Positions 1 to 5,176 are shown, numbered from the stretch's first letter. The stretch: DNA of 5,176 nt from Bacteroidales bacterium (GCA_024689525.1 JAILDI010000126.1:1-5176); one strand, 5' to 3'. Program-made: numbers and translations. Notes: generated from the sequence alone by a model not told the origin.

Positions 1-243
1 GCTCGTCCTTTTCGTACAGGCTACACCACTTGTAGTACCAGCGGGTGCTGCTGCCGCTGCCCCCGAATTCGACGCACAGTTCATCACCCTTGTAACCACC
101 ACTGAAGTACAGGACGGCATCCCACTCTCCGGATGTGGGCATTCCCGTACCGGTACCACCGCTCTCCGGAGGGGTCGTTCAGGTCCTGGAACGGCTCCCC
201 GCTCCAGCTATAATGGACCGCAGTAAATGCAAAACTTGGGCAT
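1..243 (-). pseudogene. Degenerate third zinc-ribbon gene, running off the left edge
   Basis: An ATG at 243-241 lies 13 bases after the stop of the upstream small zinc-ribbon gene and opens MPKFCIYCGPL, a typical zinc knuckle (FCxxCG). The frame then hits TAG at 210-208. DNA here (216-233) matches the first knuckle of the upstream gene at about 15 of 18 bases, which suggests a duplicated copy. Plausible protein continues in other frames. Positions 209-132 read SWSGEPFQDLNDPSGERWYR and a few more residues, with a high share of G/C third bases. A third frame, open from 178 to the edge, encodes a Gly/Thr-rich linker and then WDAVLYFSGGYKGDELCVEF and RWYYKWCSLYEKDE. The last frame could instead start at its own ATG at 142-140 as an intact partial gene. 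I do not recognise the domain. No second zinc knuckle is visible in any frame. I read this as a gene broken by two frameshifts, or as assembly error; an intact gene starting at 142 is the main alternative. Confidence 0.45.
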
Positions 244-256
244 ATGGGATTATACT

Positions 257-508
257 TTATAATACTTGGAAGACTTCTTCAAGGAGATACCACACCACGG
301 ATATCAGGAACAGGCTCATAATTATGATCAGCAGCACCAGAAACACCCTTACCAGGAAGGGGAGTTTCTTTTTGGCCGGTGCGGGGGCTGGCGTGGGTAC
401 GGGTGCAGGCTCCGGCGCGGGTGCCGGAGCGGAAATGGGTTTGCCGCAGTATGGGCAGAATTTGGTGTTCCCCGGTAGCTTGGCGCCGCAGTGAATGCAG
501 AATGCCAT
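257..508 (-). CDS. Small zinc-ribbon, single-pass membrane protein
   Basis: This encodes 83 aa. Residues 1-25 form a zinc ribbon with CxxC pairs at Cys4/Cys7 and Cys18/Cys21 (FCIHCG and FCPYCG), expected to bind one structural Zn. Residues 27-45 are a Pro/Ala-alternating linker, and KKK at 46-48 precedes a hydrophobic helix at about 51-74 that should span the inner membrane. Positive charges before the helix place the zinc ribbon in the cytoplasm. Only about 9 residues follow the helix, so there is no other domain. The ATG lies 5 bases after the TAA of the preceding zinc-ribbon gene, so the two are almost certainly co-transcribed and possibly translationally coupled. Many Bacteroidota proteins share the zinc ribbon-linker-TM plan, usually with a larger C-terminal domain. 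This may be a short form, or a gene truncated by the TAA at 259-257: the same frame downstream reaches a TGA and then a plausible domain. The specific function is unknown. Confidence 0.8.
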   Translation of the reverse strand: MAFCIHCGAKLPGNTKFCPYCGKPISAPAPAPEPAPVPTPAPAPAKKKLPFLVRVFLVLLIIIMSLFLISVVWYLLEEVFQVL

Positions 509-513
509 AGGTC

Positions 514-1299
514 TTAACGGGCTTTAGGACAATGTGAACGGATGAAATCCAGGACGAACTGGTAGTCCTGGTCATCGACATATATCTGGTTCTTGCTAAG
601 AGGCGCGTTTACTTTGATGAGGTGTTGGCCGGGCTTGGGCTTGATTGTGCGCACGGAACTGAAATCCGAGTAAAGGCTGTTCCTGGATGCGGCCAGAAGG
701 CCCGGTGCTACGGTGCCAATGCTGCCGCCGGCCAAGGCCGATACCAGACCCATCACCTGCGCCTTCTTGAACTGCTTGGGAAGCTGGGCGTGGCTTACGC
801 CTTTCTCGTCCATTTCAAACAGCACGCAGTATTTTCCGCCGTACATTGCGGCCACAAGCAGATAACCAAGCAGGGTGAGCACAAATATGACACCGAAGAC
901 AATCAGCATGACTTTCGTGGTGGGGCCGACATCTTCAAATCCGTTCATAAGGTTGGCAAACAGCCACATACCGATTCCTATGCCGCCAAAGATCTTCAGA
1001 AGCGTGCCAAGGATGGCAGTATTCTTTAGCATCTTCACTTCATAATACCAGTGGTACTTGCCGTCCTGGCCCAGGGTGATGGTGTTGCCGGGCTGAGGCA
1101 TTGCCTGCGCGGGCTGCGGGGCCGGCTGTGGCGTGGGTTGATGTGCTGGCTGTGGTGCCGATTGGGGCGCCGGCTGTACGGGTGCTTGCTGAGGCGCATG
1201 GGCCTGTTGGACTGGCGCCTGTTGGACTGGTGTCCCGCAGTTGGCGCAGAACTTGGCGTCTTCCCGGAGCGGTGCTCCGCAATTGTGACAGAAACTCAT
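514..1299 (-). CDS. Zinc-ribbon, two-TM membrane protein with C-terminal PH-like domain (tentative)
   Basis: This encodes 261 aa. Residues 1-25 are a zinc ribbon with Cys4/Cys7 and Cys18/Cys21 (FCHNCG and FCANCG). Residues 26-71 are a low-complexity Pro/Gln/Ala linker built on QPAP and QQAPV units. A short segment (HWYYEVKML, 83-91) leads into two hydrophobic helices at about 95-118 and 130-152, separated by a short loop. Residues 156-261 form a soluble domain ending QIYVDDQDYQFVLDFIRSHC. Its alternating beta-strand pattern and closing helix resemble bacterial PH-like (YcxB-type) domains that follow a TM pair; this is inference from pattern only. Both ends should be cytoplasmic. The start at 1299 gives the zinc ribbon directly and has an A-rich leader (ACAAAACAACCCACC) without Shine-Dalgarno, as usual in Bacteroidota. 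It is the first gene of a unit with the small zinc-ribbon gene 5 bases downstream, driven by the TATCTTTG promoter at 1353-1346. Cellular role unknown. Confidence 0.85.
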   Translation of the reverse strand: MSFCHNCGAPLREDAKFCANCGTPVQQAPVQQAHAPQQAPVQPAPQSAPQPAHQPTPQPAPQPAQAMPQPGNTITLGQDGKYHWYYEVKMLKNTAILGTLLKIFGGIGIGMWLFANLMNGFEDVGPTTKVMLIVFGVIFVLTLLGYLLVAAMYGGKYCVLFEMDEKGVSHAQLPKQFKKAQVMGLVSALAGGSIGTVAPGLLAASRNSLYSDFSSVRTIKPKPGQHLIKVNAPLSKNQIYVDDQDYQFVLDFIRSHCPKAR

Positions 1300-1345
1300 A
1301 TCGGTGGGTTGTTTTGTATATGCGCGTCAGGTGTTATTAATTGCT

Positions 1346-1353
1346 CAAAGATA
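1346..1353 (-). promoter_or_regulatory. Bacteroidota -7 promoter element for the zinc-ribbon operon
   Basis: The minus strand reads TATCTTTG, an exact match to TAnnTTTG. It lies in the 58-base gap between the WG gene stop and the zinc-ribbon ATG. The predicted transcript starts near 1340, giving a leader of about 40 bases. No clear TTTG -33 element sits at the usual 19-21 base spacing, where sequence from the WG gene's end reads ATGAC. Readthrough from the WG gene is also possible, because I see no terminator hairpin in the gap. Confidence 0.6.
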
Positions 1354-1357
1354 AGCA

Positions 1358-3691
1358 CTATTTCTCAAAAGTCATATCCCAGTCGGTCTCGAGTGCGCCC
1401 AGCTGCTGGAGAAGGTCTTTCACCAGAGCGTCATAGGCGTCTTCGTTCCAGCTCTTCGGGGGAGTCCACTGGACCTGCCGTTTGGAGCAGGGCTTCATAT
1501 GGAGGCCGCGGAAGAATTCGCCGGAAATGCTGGCGTCCACGTTCACTGAAAGGAAGCCACGGTCCTCGTGTTTGGAGGGATATTTGTCCGACAGGATCCA
1601 TCCCATCGTGGGGTGGAAGCGCTCCAGGTTGCCGAAAGTGCATTCGCCGGTGGAGGGGTCGAACTGCGTGAGCTCGAGGCGATATCGACCTTTGGATACG
1701 GTGCCGAAGGTGTCGTGACCAGCCATCAGCTCGATGAACAGGGCGGCCAGGGGGTCTTCCTTGCCCAAGGAGATGCCTCCCACGAGCATCTGCCCGCCGT
1801 CGAGCACCAGATACTGCTTCGCGCCATCTTTGATAATGCCGGAAATCTTCATCGGCACAAAGAACATCTTGCAGGAAAGCGTGGATTCCTTGCCGTTCAC
1901 CTTCTGCTTTACGGTTATCACTTCGTCGCCGTCGATCATACAGGTGAGGAAGCCCGAGGTGTTGTTTCCATAAGGCGTGTCGATGTCTTTTCCGGCGCTC
2001 ATCTCCATATAGGCGTCATATATAAGATGGTATTCGCCGTCGTTCACGGATATGTCCTGATGGGCGCTGAAGGCACCGGTGTTCTTGATGTCCTCAATCA
2101 CGTCCTTCTTTACGAAGTTGGCCACCACCGACACATCCTTGCCGTCGATGGTGAACTCCCCGGCCTCGCTGATCTTCACGCCCTGGGTTTCGCACTTGAA
2201 GCCCGTGAATTTCCAGCCGTCATTAGCGGTGGGGACTAGTTTCACCCTGTCGTCCTTGTAATACTGTCCGCCTCCGGAAACGCTGCCGCCCTCGGCCGGT
2301 TCCGGCCTTACGCTCACGGTATATGCCTGCCTGGAGGTGTTCCTGGGGCCGATAGGATCATCTTTTTCGGGGGTTATGGGGATTGGCCAAGTGATGCGCC
2401 AAGGATCTTCGGGATTAACAATCGGATCGGGATTGTTATCATCCCTGGTTATTTCCTTCACGCTTCGGTTCCAGTCGAACACAATCACGAATTTCCCTTC
2501 CAGGTCGATGAAGCCGTAATATTTGTCGCCGTTATGCCGCAGTTCCGCCTTGGCATAGCCGCTGTTGCTGAAATCCCCAATCTCGTAGTCGTTGGCCCTG
2601 TTGCCGTCCACCCCGTGATGCTGGATAAGGACGGTGCCGTCCGGCGCAATCACCTTCTTGCCGCTGGAGGTGGCGACGCCAAGGTCGTTGAAATCGGGCG
2701 TATGGCCGTTGTAATTCCATTCCAGGTAGATTGCATCGGCCTTCCCTACCTGCCTGAGGGTCTTGTCCATCACCCAGGTGGTGCCGGAGTAATAGTCGGA
2801 GCTTATGTTGTAGAACGCGTATCCGCCATAGAACGAGCTACCGCCATCCACTTCGCCGATTTTCTCCCCTTTCGTATTATAATATGTCATCACGGAATAT
2901 CCGCTCACGGAAATGATTCCGTCGTGCACGTCGCTCACCGACTGGATGCCGGACACTCCGCTCCATTGAGGCTCAAAAGCCTTATTTCCTTTTTTGTCGA
3001 TGAAATATACCGAACCGTTTTCCTTGACGATGGCATATCCCTCGCTGAACGAGCGGCATTCATCGAACCTGGCGGGAATGACCAGATTTCCATCCTTGTC
3101 GATGAAGCCCCACTTCCCGCCCCACGACGATGACGGGTCGCACCACGCCCGGAGGCCGTCCCTGAGCGGCGGGAGCGTATAGTTCTCCCCATTGAACTGC
3201 ATAGGCTTGGAGGTGAGTTCTCCATAAACCCTTTCTCCCTGGGTGTTGATGTAGATGAATTCCTTCTTGAATCCCGCATTCCGGCCGATGAGCGCTACGC
3301 CATCGACAAAATTCGTTGCCGGGGCAGTCCATTCCGCGGGCAGTTCCTTTACGGAACCATCGACATACAGGATGTACTGCTGGGGATTGTCGTAGGTGTT
3401 GCCTTTGGCGTACATGATCACGGCGCCGCCAACCATCTGGGGCCAGCGGTTGCCCTGGACGGTGTACTCGTAGCCGAAGATGCATCGGCCCTCAAGATTG
3501 TAGAACGCATAGTTCTGTCCGGACTTCACGGTCCAGGCGCCATCGACCAGATACTTTCCAACCGTGGCATATTCGGGCAGGCTGACAAACTTCGTCTCGG
3601 GGGTAAGCCTCAGCGGCCAGGGCTCCTTAGCCTCCGCCGTTGCGGTCATCGCCGCACATACAAACAACAGGGAGATATACTTTAATTGCAT
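1358..3691 (-). CDS. Secreted WG-repeat protein with InlB B-type repeat and unknown C-terminal domain
   Basis: This encodes 777 aa from the ATG at 3691. Residues 1-21 are a signal peptide (MQLKYISLLFVCAAMTATAEA) ending in an AxA-like site before KEPWP, with no lipobox Cys. About residues 60-410 hold degenerate WG-type repeats; the clearest are KWGFIDKDGNLVIPARFDE (193-211) followed by VYFIDKKGNKAF (228-239), and YYGFIDLEGKFVIVF (391-405). A Pro/Asp-rich linker (about 418-455) precedes an InlB B-type repeat at about 456-527 (YTVSVRPEPAEGGSVSGGG, then DGWKFTGF). Residues 530-777 form a domain I do not recognise. It has no T9SS C-terminal sorting signal that I can see, so a periplasmic location is most likely. 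An upstream ATG at 3721 would add 10 residues, but it lies upstream of the predicted -7 element, so 3691 (or 3703) is preferred. WG repeats act as binding scaffolds in other proteins; the ligand here is unknown. It is first in the minus-strand cluster and divergent from the DUF3667-like gene. Confidence 0.88.
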   Translation of the reverse strand: MQLKYISLLFVCAAMTATAEAKEPWPLRLTPETKFVSLPEYATVGKYLVDGAWTVKSGQNYAFYNLEGRCIFGYEYTVQGNRWPQMVGGAVIMYAKGNTYDNPQQYILYVDGSVKELPAEWTAPATNFVDGVALIGRNAGFKKEFIYINTQGERVYGELTSKPMQFNGENYTLPPLRDGLRAWCDPSSSWGGKWGFIDKDGNLVIPARFDECRSFSEGYAIVKENGSVYFIDKKGNKAFEPQWSGVSGIQSVSDVHDGIISVSGYSVMTYYNTKGEKIGEVDGGSSFYGGYAFYNISSDYYSGTTWVMDKTLRQVGKADAIYLEWNYNGHTPDFNDLGVATSSGKKVIAPDGTVLIQHHGVDGNRANDYEIGDFSNSGYAKAELRHNGDKYYGFIDLEGKFVIVFDWNRSVKEITRDDNNPDPIVNPEDPWRITWPIPITPEKDDPIGPRNTSRQAYTVSVRPEPAEGGSVSGGGQYYKDDRVKLVPTANDGWKFTGFKCETQGVKISEAGEFTIDGKDVSVVANFVKKDVIEDIKNTGAFSAHQDISVNDGEYHLIYDAYMEMSAGKDIDTPYGNNTSGFLTCMIDGDEVITVKQKVNGKESTLSCKMFFVPMKISGIIKDGAKQYLVLDGGQMLVGGISLGKEDPLAALFIELMAGHDTFGTVSKGRYRLELTQFDPSTGECTFGNLERFHPTMGWILSDKYPSKHEDRGFLSVNVDASISGEFFRGLHMKPCSKRQVQWTPPKSWNEDAYDALVKDLLQQLGALETDWDMTFEK

Positions 3692-3709
3692 AATACACAG
3701 CATTTTCTG

Positions 3710-3741
3710 CAAGTATAGCAATTATTTGCCTAAAAGCCAAA
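3710..3741 (-). promoter_or_regulatory. Bacteroidota promoter for the WG-repeat gene
   Basis: On the minus strand a TTTG -33 element (3741-3738) is followed after exactly 20 bases by TATACTTG (3717-3710), which differs from TAnnTTTG at one base. Transcription would start near 3704, leaving a leader of only about 12 bases before the ATG at 3691. This placement helps choose that start over the in-frame ATG at 3721, which would be untranscribed. Confidence 0.6.
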
Positions 3742-3787
3742 CTTGTTAAATTATTATTGGGAAAGACACACTGTCGACAAATAATCG

Positions 3788-3795
3788 TACCTTTG
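3788..3795 (+). promoter_or_regulatory. Bacteroidota -7 promoter element for the DUF3667-like gene
   Basis: TACCTTTG matches TAnnTTTG exactly and ends only 7 bases before the ATG at 3803. With the usual spacing, transcription starts near 3801, so the mRNA would be leaderless or have a leader of 1-3 bases. A -33 TTTG at standard spacing is not evident. An 8-bp palindrome TGTCGACA (3772-3779) lies just upstream and could bind a regulator, but it is short enough to be chance. Confidence 0.6.
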
Positions 3796-3802
3796 CCCTG
3801 TT

Positions 3803-4717
3803 ATGTCAAAGCATAGATTATCAGTCCGCCGCAGGGCCTTCACGATTTGGCAGAAGCTCGGCTTCCTGCCCTGGTCGAAGAGGAAGTCCAAATCCCGCAA
3901 GGGGGACTTCTACAAAGGGGCTTTCGATTCCATCCCCTTCCTCAACGACGATGCGAAGCGCACCTTCGTGCACCTCCTGCTGCGCCCGGGATACATGATC
4001 CGGGACTACATCAAGGGACAGCACGAACGGTATCTTGCCCCGCTGACCTCCCTGATTATCTTCTATGCCTTTTTCGCACTTATCTCATCGATAGTCAATC
4101 CTGATTATTCAAGCTACCACCCGGGAGAAATGGACGAAGCGAGGATAGCCAGGGATTCCATTCTGGCGAATTCCGTCAACCAGTCAGAGCGTATTGACTC
4201 CGGTCTGGTAATGTACAACGGAGTCATAGTGGCAGAAAAGGCCGCTTTGAAGGTGGTGGATGCCGTCGAACTGTTGACCCTGGACAAGCATCCGGAGAGG
4301 GTCGATACCCCCGCGAAGGCCTCCCTGGCGGCACTTGAGAACGCGTTGCGAAGCCAGGGTGTCTACCTGTTCCTGGGCCAGTTCCTGCTGCTCTGGTGTG
4401 CGATGTGCTTTGCTTTAAGGAAGAAGGACATGAGCAAATCGGCCTGTGCCGCGGCCACCGCCTATATCCTTTGCCAGTTCTGCTTCTTTATGTTCTTTTC
4501 CCTATTCTTCTCCGGCAGTGGCAAAGGCGAAATCGGCGTCGGCCTTATGGCCCTCCTCCTCACCATCGACTATTCCCAACTCTTCGGCGTCAATTGGAAG
4601 AAAGGCCTGGTCCTCACTATCAGGACCGGCCTCTGGTACTTCCTCGCCTGCCTCTTCCTCCTGCTCCTCCTCATCGCCGCCGTCGGCCTCTACATCCTCC
4701 TCGCCTCCGGCAACTAA
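3803..4717 (+). CDS. DUF3667-like polytopic membrane protein lacking the zinc ribbon
   Basis: This encodes 304 aa. The basic N-terminus (MSKHRLSVRRRAFTIWQKLG) is followed at about residues 37-80 by a segment typical of DUF3667: a short amphipathic stretch, then FVHLLLRPGYMIRDYIKGQH and ERYLAPL leading into a membrane helix. Predicted helices lie at about 80-98, 186-205, 216-236, 243-259 and 272-300. A polar, probably periplasmic or cytoplasmic loop of about 85 residues (100-185) separates the first from the rest. As I recall the family, DUF3667 proteins usually begin with a CxxC zinc ribbon. None is present here, although two zinc-ribbon membrane proteins sit on the opposite strand nearby. 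The biochemical function of the family is not established. The first ATG is used because it follows the TACCTTTG promoter by 7 bases; the next in-frame ATG would cut into the conserved segment. The final third is unusually rich in CTC/TTC/ATC codons, giving a pyrimidine-rich coding strand. Confidence 0.85.
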   Translation: MSKHRLSVRRRAFTIWQKLGFLPWSKRKSKSRKGDFYKGAFDSIPFLNDDAKRTFVHLLLRPGYMIRDYIKGQHERYLAPLTSLIIFYAFFALISSIVNPDYSSYHPGEMDEARIARDSILANSVNQSERIDSGLVMYNGVIVAEKAALKVVDAVELLTLDKHPERVDTPAKASLAALENALRSQGVYLFLGQFLLLWCAMCFALRKKDMSKSACAAATAYILCQFCFFMFFSLFFSGSGKGEIGVGLMALLLTIDYSQLFGVNWKKGLVLTIRTGLWYFLACLFLLLLLIAAVGLYILLASGN

Positions 4718-4759
4718 GACTCTGAACGCGTATAGAATAATTATCGACAAATCCTAACG

Positions 4760-4775
4760 ATTACAAGCTTGTAAT
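4760..4775. repeat. 16-bp perfect palindrome upstream of the Bro-N promoter
   Basis: ATTACAAGCTTGTAAT equals its own reverse complement with no spacer. Two further flanking positions on each side (4758-4759 and 4776-4777) pair as C-G and G-T. It ends 3 bases before the -33 element (4779) of the Bro-N fragment's promoter and 43 bases after the DUF3667-like stop. A spacerless palindrome makes a poor terminator hairpin but suits a homodimeric DNA-binding protein, so an operator is the best reading; the binding protein is unknown. Confidence 0.5.
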
Positions 4776-4778
4776 TGC

Positions 4779-4809
4779 TTTGATTTGCTGGTTTTCTCGT
4801 TTATATTTG
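4779..4809 (+). promoter_or_regulatory. Complete Bacteroidota promoter for the Bro-N fragment
   Basis: TTTG (4779-4782) and TATATTTG (4802-4809) are separated by 19 bases, an exact match to the -33/-7 consensus. Transcription should start near 4815, about 11 bases before the ATG at 4826. This is the best promoter in the window, although the gene it drives is truncated. An 8-bp palindrome AAACGTTT (4813-4820) spans the predicted start. Confidence 0.7.
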
Positions 4810-4825
4810 CAGAAACGTTTTGAGT

Positions 4826-4996
4826 ATGTCTGAGATAGAAAAAATACAGTTGTTCCAAGACAGTAAAGTCCGAACCGCGTGGGACGAGAGAGAAGAAAAG
4901 TGGTACTTCTCTATTGTTGATGTCGTTTCCGTGCTTACCGATAGTGCGGACGCCTCTGCTTATTGGAGAAAACTTAAAGAAAAGACATCGAAAATG
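4826..4996 (+). pseudogene. Truncated Bro-N antirepressor-type gene (5' fragment)
   Basis: From the ATG at 4826 the frame encodes MSEIEKIQLFQDSKVRTAWD, then EEKWYFSIVDVVSVLTDS and ASAYWRKLKEK. This is the start of the Bro-N (BRO family N-terminal) domain found in phage antirepressors and in many short Bacteroidota proteins, a DNA-binding domain of roughly 100 residues. Only about the first 55 residues are recognisable. After LKEKTSKMK the frame enters the tRNA-Leu terminator hairpin and then the antisense of the tRNA, and closes at 5153-5155. That readthrough tail (GYSHKSNLLLVPRAGIEPAR) is not Bro-N. The promoter and start are intact, so a transcript and short chimeric peptide are possible, but a folded domain is unlikely. 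I read it as a deletion or integration remnant. An alternative upstream TTG start at 4820 would add two residues and is not needed. Confidence 0.75.
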
Positions 4997-5035
4997 AAAG
5001 AAGGAGGCTACTCGCATAAGAGTAACCTCCTTCTT
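4985..5035 (-). terminator. Intrinsic terminator of tRNA-Leu
   Basis: Reading the minus strand from 5035, AAGAAGGAGGTTACTC pairs with GAGTAGCCTCCTTCTT around a six-base loop (TTATGC, 5019-5014). This is a 16-bp stem with a single G-U wobble. It begins one base after the mature tRNA 3' end and is followed by a T-rich run (TCATTTTC...TCTTTTC, to about 4985). On the plus strand the same hairpin has a C-A mismatch and no T-run, so termination should favour the minus strand. Confidence 0.85.
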
Positions 5036-5036
5036 G

Positions 5037-5120
5037 TGCCCAGAGCGGGAATCGAACCCGCACGGTATTGCTACCACAGGATTTTGAGTCCAGCGCGTCT
5101 ACCAATTCCGCCATCCGGGC
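5037..5120 (-). tRNA. tRNA-Leu(CAA)
   Basis: This is an 84-base gene that folds into a class II tRNA. The acceptor stem GCCCGGA pairs with TCTGGGC (one G-U pair), with discriminator A at 5037. The D-arm contains GGAATTGGTAGAC. The anticodon loop CTCAAAA has anticodon CAA at 5086-5084, reading UUG leucine codons. The long variable arm GGTA-gcaa-TACC is typical of tRNA-Leu, and the T-arm is GCGGG-TTCGATT-CCCGC. The anticodon stem has one U-U mismatch (second pair). The 3' CCA is not encoded: CAA follows the discriminator, so CCA must be added by nucleotidyltransferase. The gene stands alone with its own promoter and terminator. The truncated Bro-N gene abuts its 3' side. Confidence 0.96.
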
Positions 5121-5166
5121 AGGATCAGGGGGCCGTGGTGCAGGGCCGCCCTTGAACTCAGGGCTG

Positions 5167-5174
5167 CAAATTTA
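5167..5174 (-). promoter_or_regulatory. Bacteroidota -7 promoter element for tRNA-Leu
   Basis: The minus strand reads TAAATTTG, an exact TAnnTTTG match, 46 bases upstream of the mature tRNA 5' end. Transcription would start near 5161, leaving a GC-rich 5' leader of about 40 bases that contains a GCCCT/AGGGC hairpin and is removed by RNase P. The -33 element would lie beyond the window edge. Confidence 0.6.
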
Positions 5175-5176
5175 CC

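Noticed and set aside
135..494. Plus-strand 119-codon frame with a Gly/Ala-rich tail
   Set aside because: The Gly/Ala run is the complement of the Pro/Ala linker of the small zinc-ribbon gene, which has CxxC motifs and a TM helix.
1568..2239. Plus-strand 223-codon open frame
   Set aside because: It is antisense to the WG gene, which has a signal peptide and recognisable domains. It has no promoter or family features.
2534..3133. Plus-strand 199-codon open frame
   Set aside because: It is antisense to the WG repeats, and long shadow frames are expected in this GC-rich coding DNA.
3774..4752. The 9-mer TCGACAAAT occurring upstream of both plus-strand genes (3774-3782 and 4744-4752)
   Set aside because: Its distance to the -7 element differs greatly (about 5 versus 49 bases), so a shared regulatory role is unlikely.
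4760..4775. Palindrome as the terminator of the DUF3667-like gene
   Set aside because: It has no loop, and the T-rich sequence does not follow directly. It fits an operator better.
4754..5077. Minus-strand 107-codon open frame
   Set aside because: It starts inside the tRNA-Leu gene, crosses its terminator and runs antisense to the Bro-N fragment. There is no domain signal.
5037..5120. attL/attR-type repeat of the tRNA 3' end elsewhere in the window
   Set aside because: I looked for a second copy of the tRNA 3' sequence on both strands and saw none within the window.
4820..5155. Plus-strand 111-residue frame as an intact protein
   Set aside because: Its second half translates the tRNA-Leu terminator and the antisense of the tRNA (the AGIEPA-type artefact). 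Only the first ~55 codons are Bro-N.

Overview
The window looks like chromosome from a member of the Bacteroidota, most likely a Bacteroidales species. The main reason is promoter grammar: four intergenic sites match the Bacteroidota -7 element TAnnTTTG exactly and a fifth matches with one mismatch, each just upstream of a gene. Two of them also have a TTTG -33 element 19-20 bases upstream. Start codons have A-rich or nearly absent leaders rather than Shine-Dalgarno sequences. The protein families (WG-repeat protein, DUF3667-like membrane protein, short Bro-N antirepressor) are also common in that phylum. I cannot name the genus.

Layout. Positions 1-3691 are a minus-strand cluster. In transcription order it holds a secreted WG-repeat protein with an InlB-type repeat and an unrecognised C-terminal domain (3691-1358), a zinc-ribbon two-pass membrane protein with a long Pro/Gln/Ala linker (1299-514), and a small zinc-ribbon one-pass membrane protein (508-257). 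It ends in what looks like a broken third zinc-ribbon gene running off the left edge (243-1). The zinc-ribbon pair is only 5 bases apart and has its own TAnnTTTG promoter in the 58-base gap after the WG gene. Divergently, on the plus strand, lies a polytopic membrane protein resembling DUF3667 (3803-4717), apparently translated from a leaderless or almost leaderless mRNA.

Positions 4718-5176 look like a recombination scar. They hold a 16-bp perfect palindrome, a complete Bacteroidota promoter, and the first ~55 codons of a Bro-N phage antirepressor-type gene. The Bro-N frame runs straight into the terminator of a convergently oriented tRNA-Leu(CAA) gene, which has its own promoter at the right edge. 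tRNA 3' ends are common integration targets, so the fragment may be the remnant of an integrated element.

How the genes work together is inference. The WG protein is probably exported. The zinc-ribbon proteins and the DUF3667-like protein are probably inner-membrane proteins with cytoplasmic ends. This could be an envelope-associated module, but nothing in the sequence proves a shared pathway. The best candidates for something undescribed are the WG protein's C-terminal domain, the tandem zinc-ribbon membrane proteins with a decaying copy, and the truncated but still promoter-equipped Bro-N gene at the tRNA.
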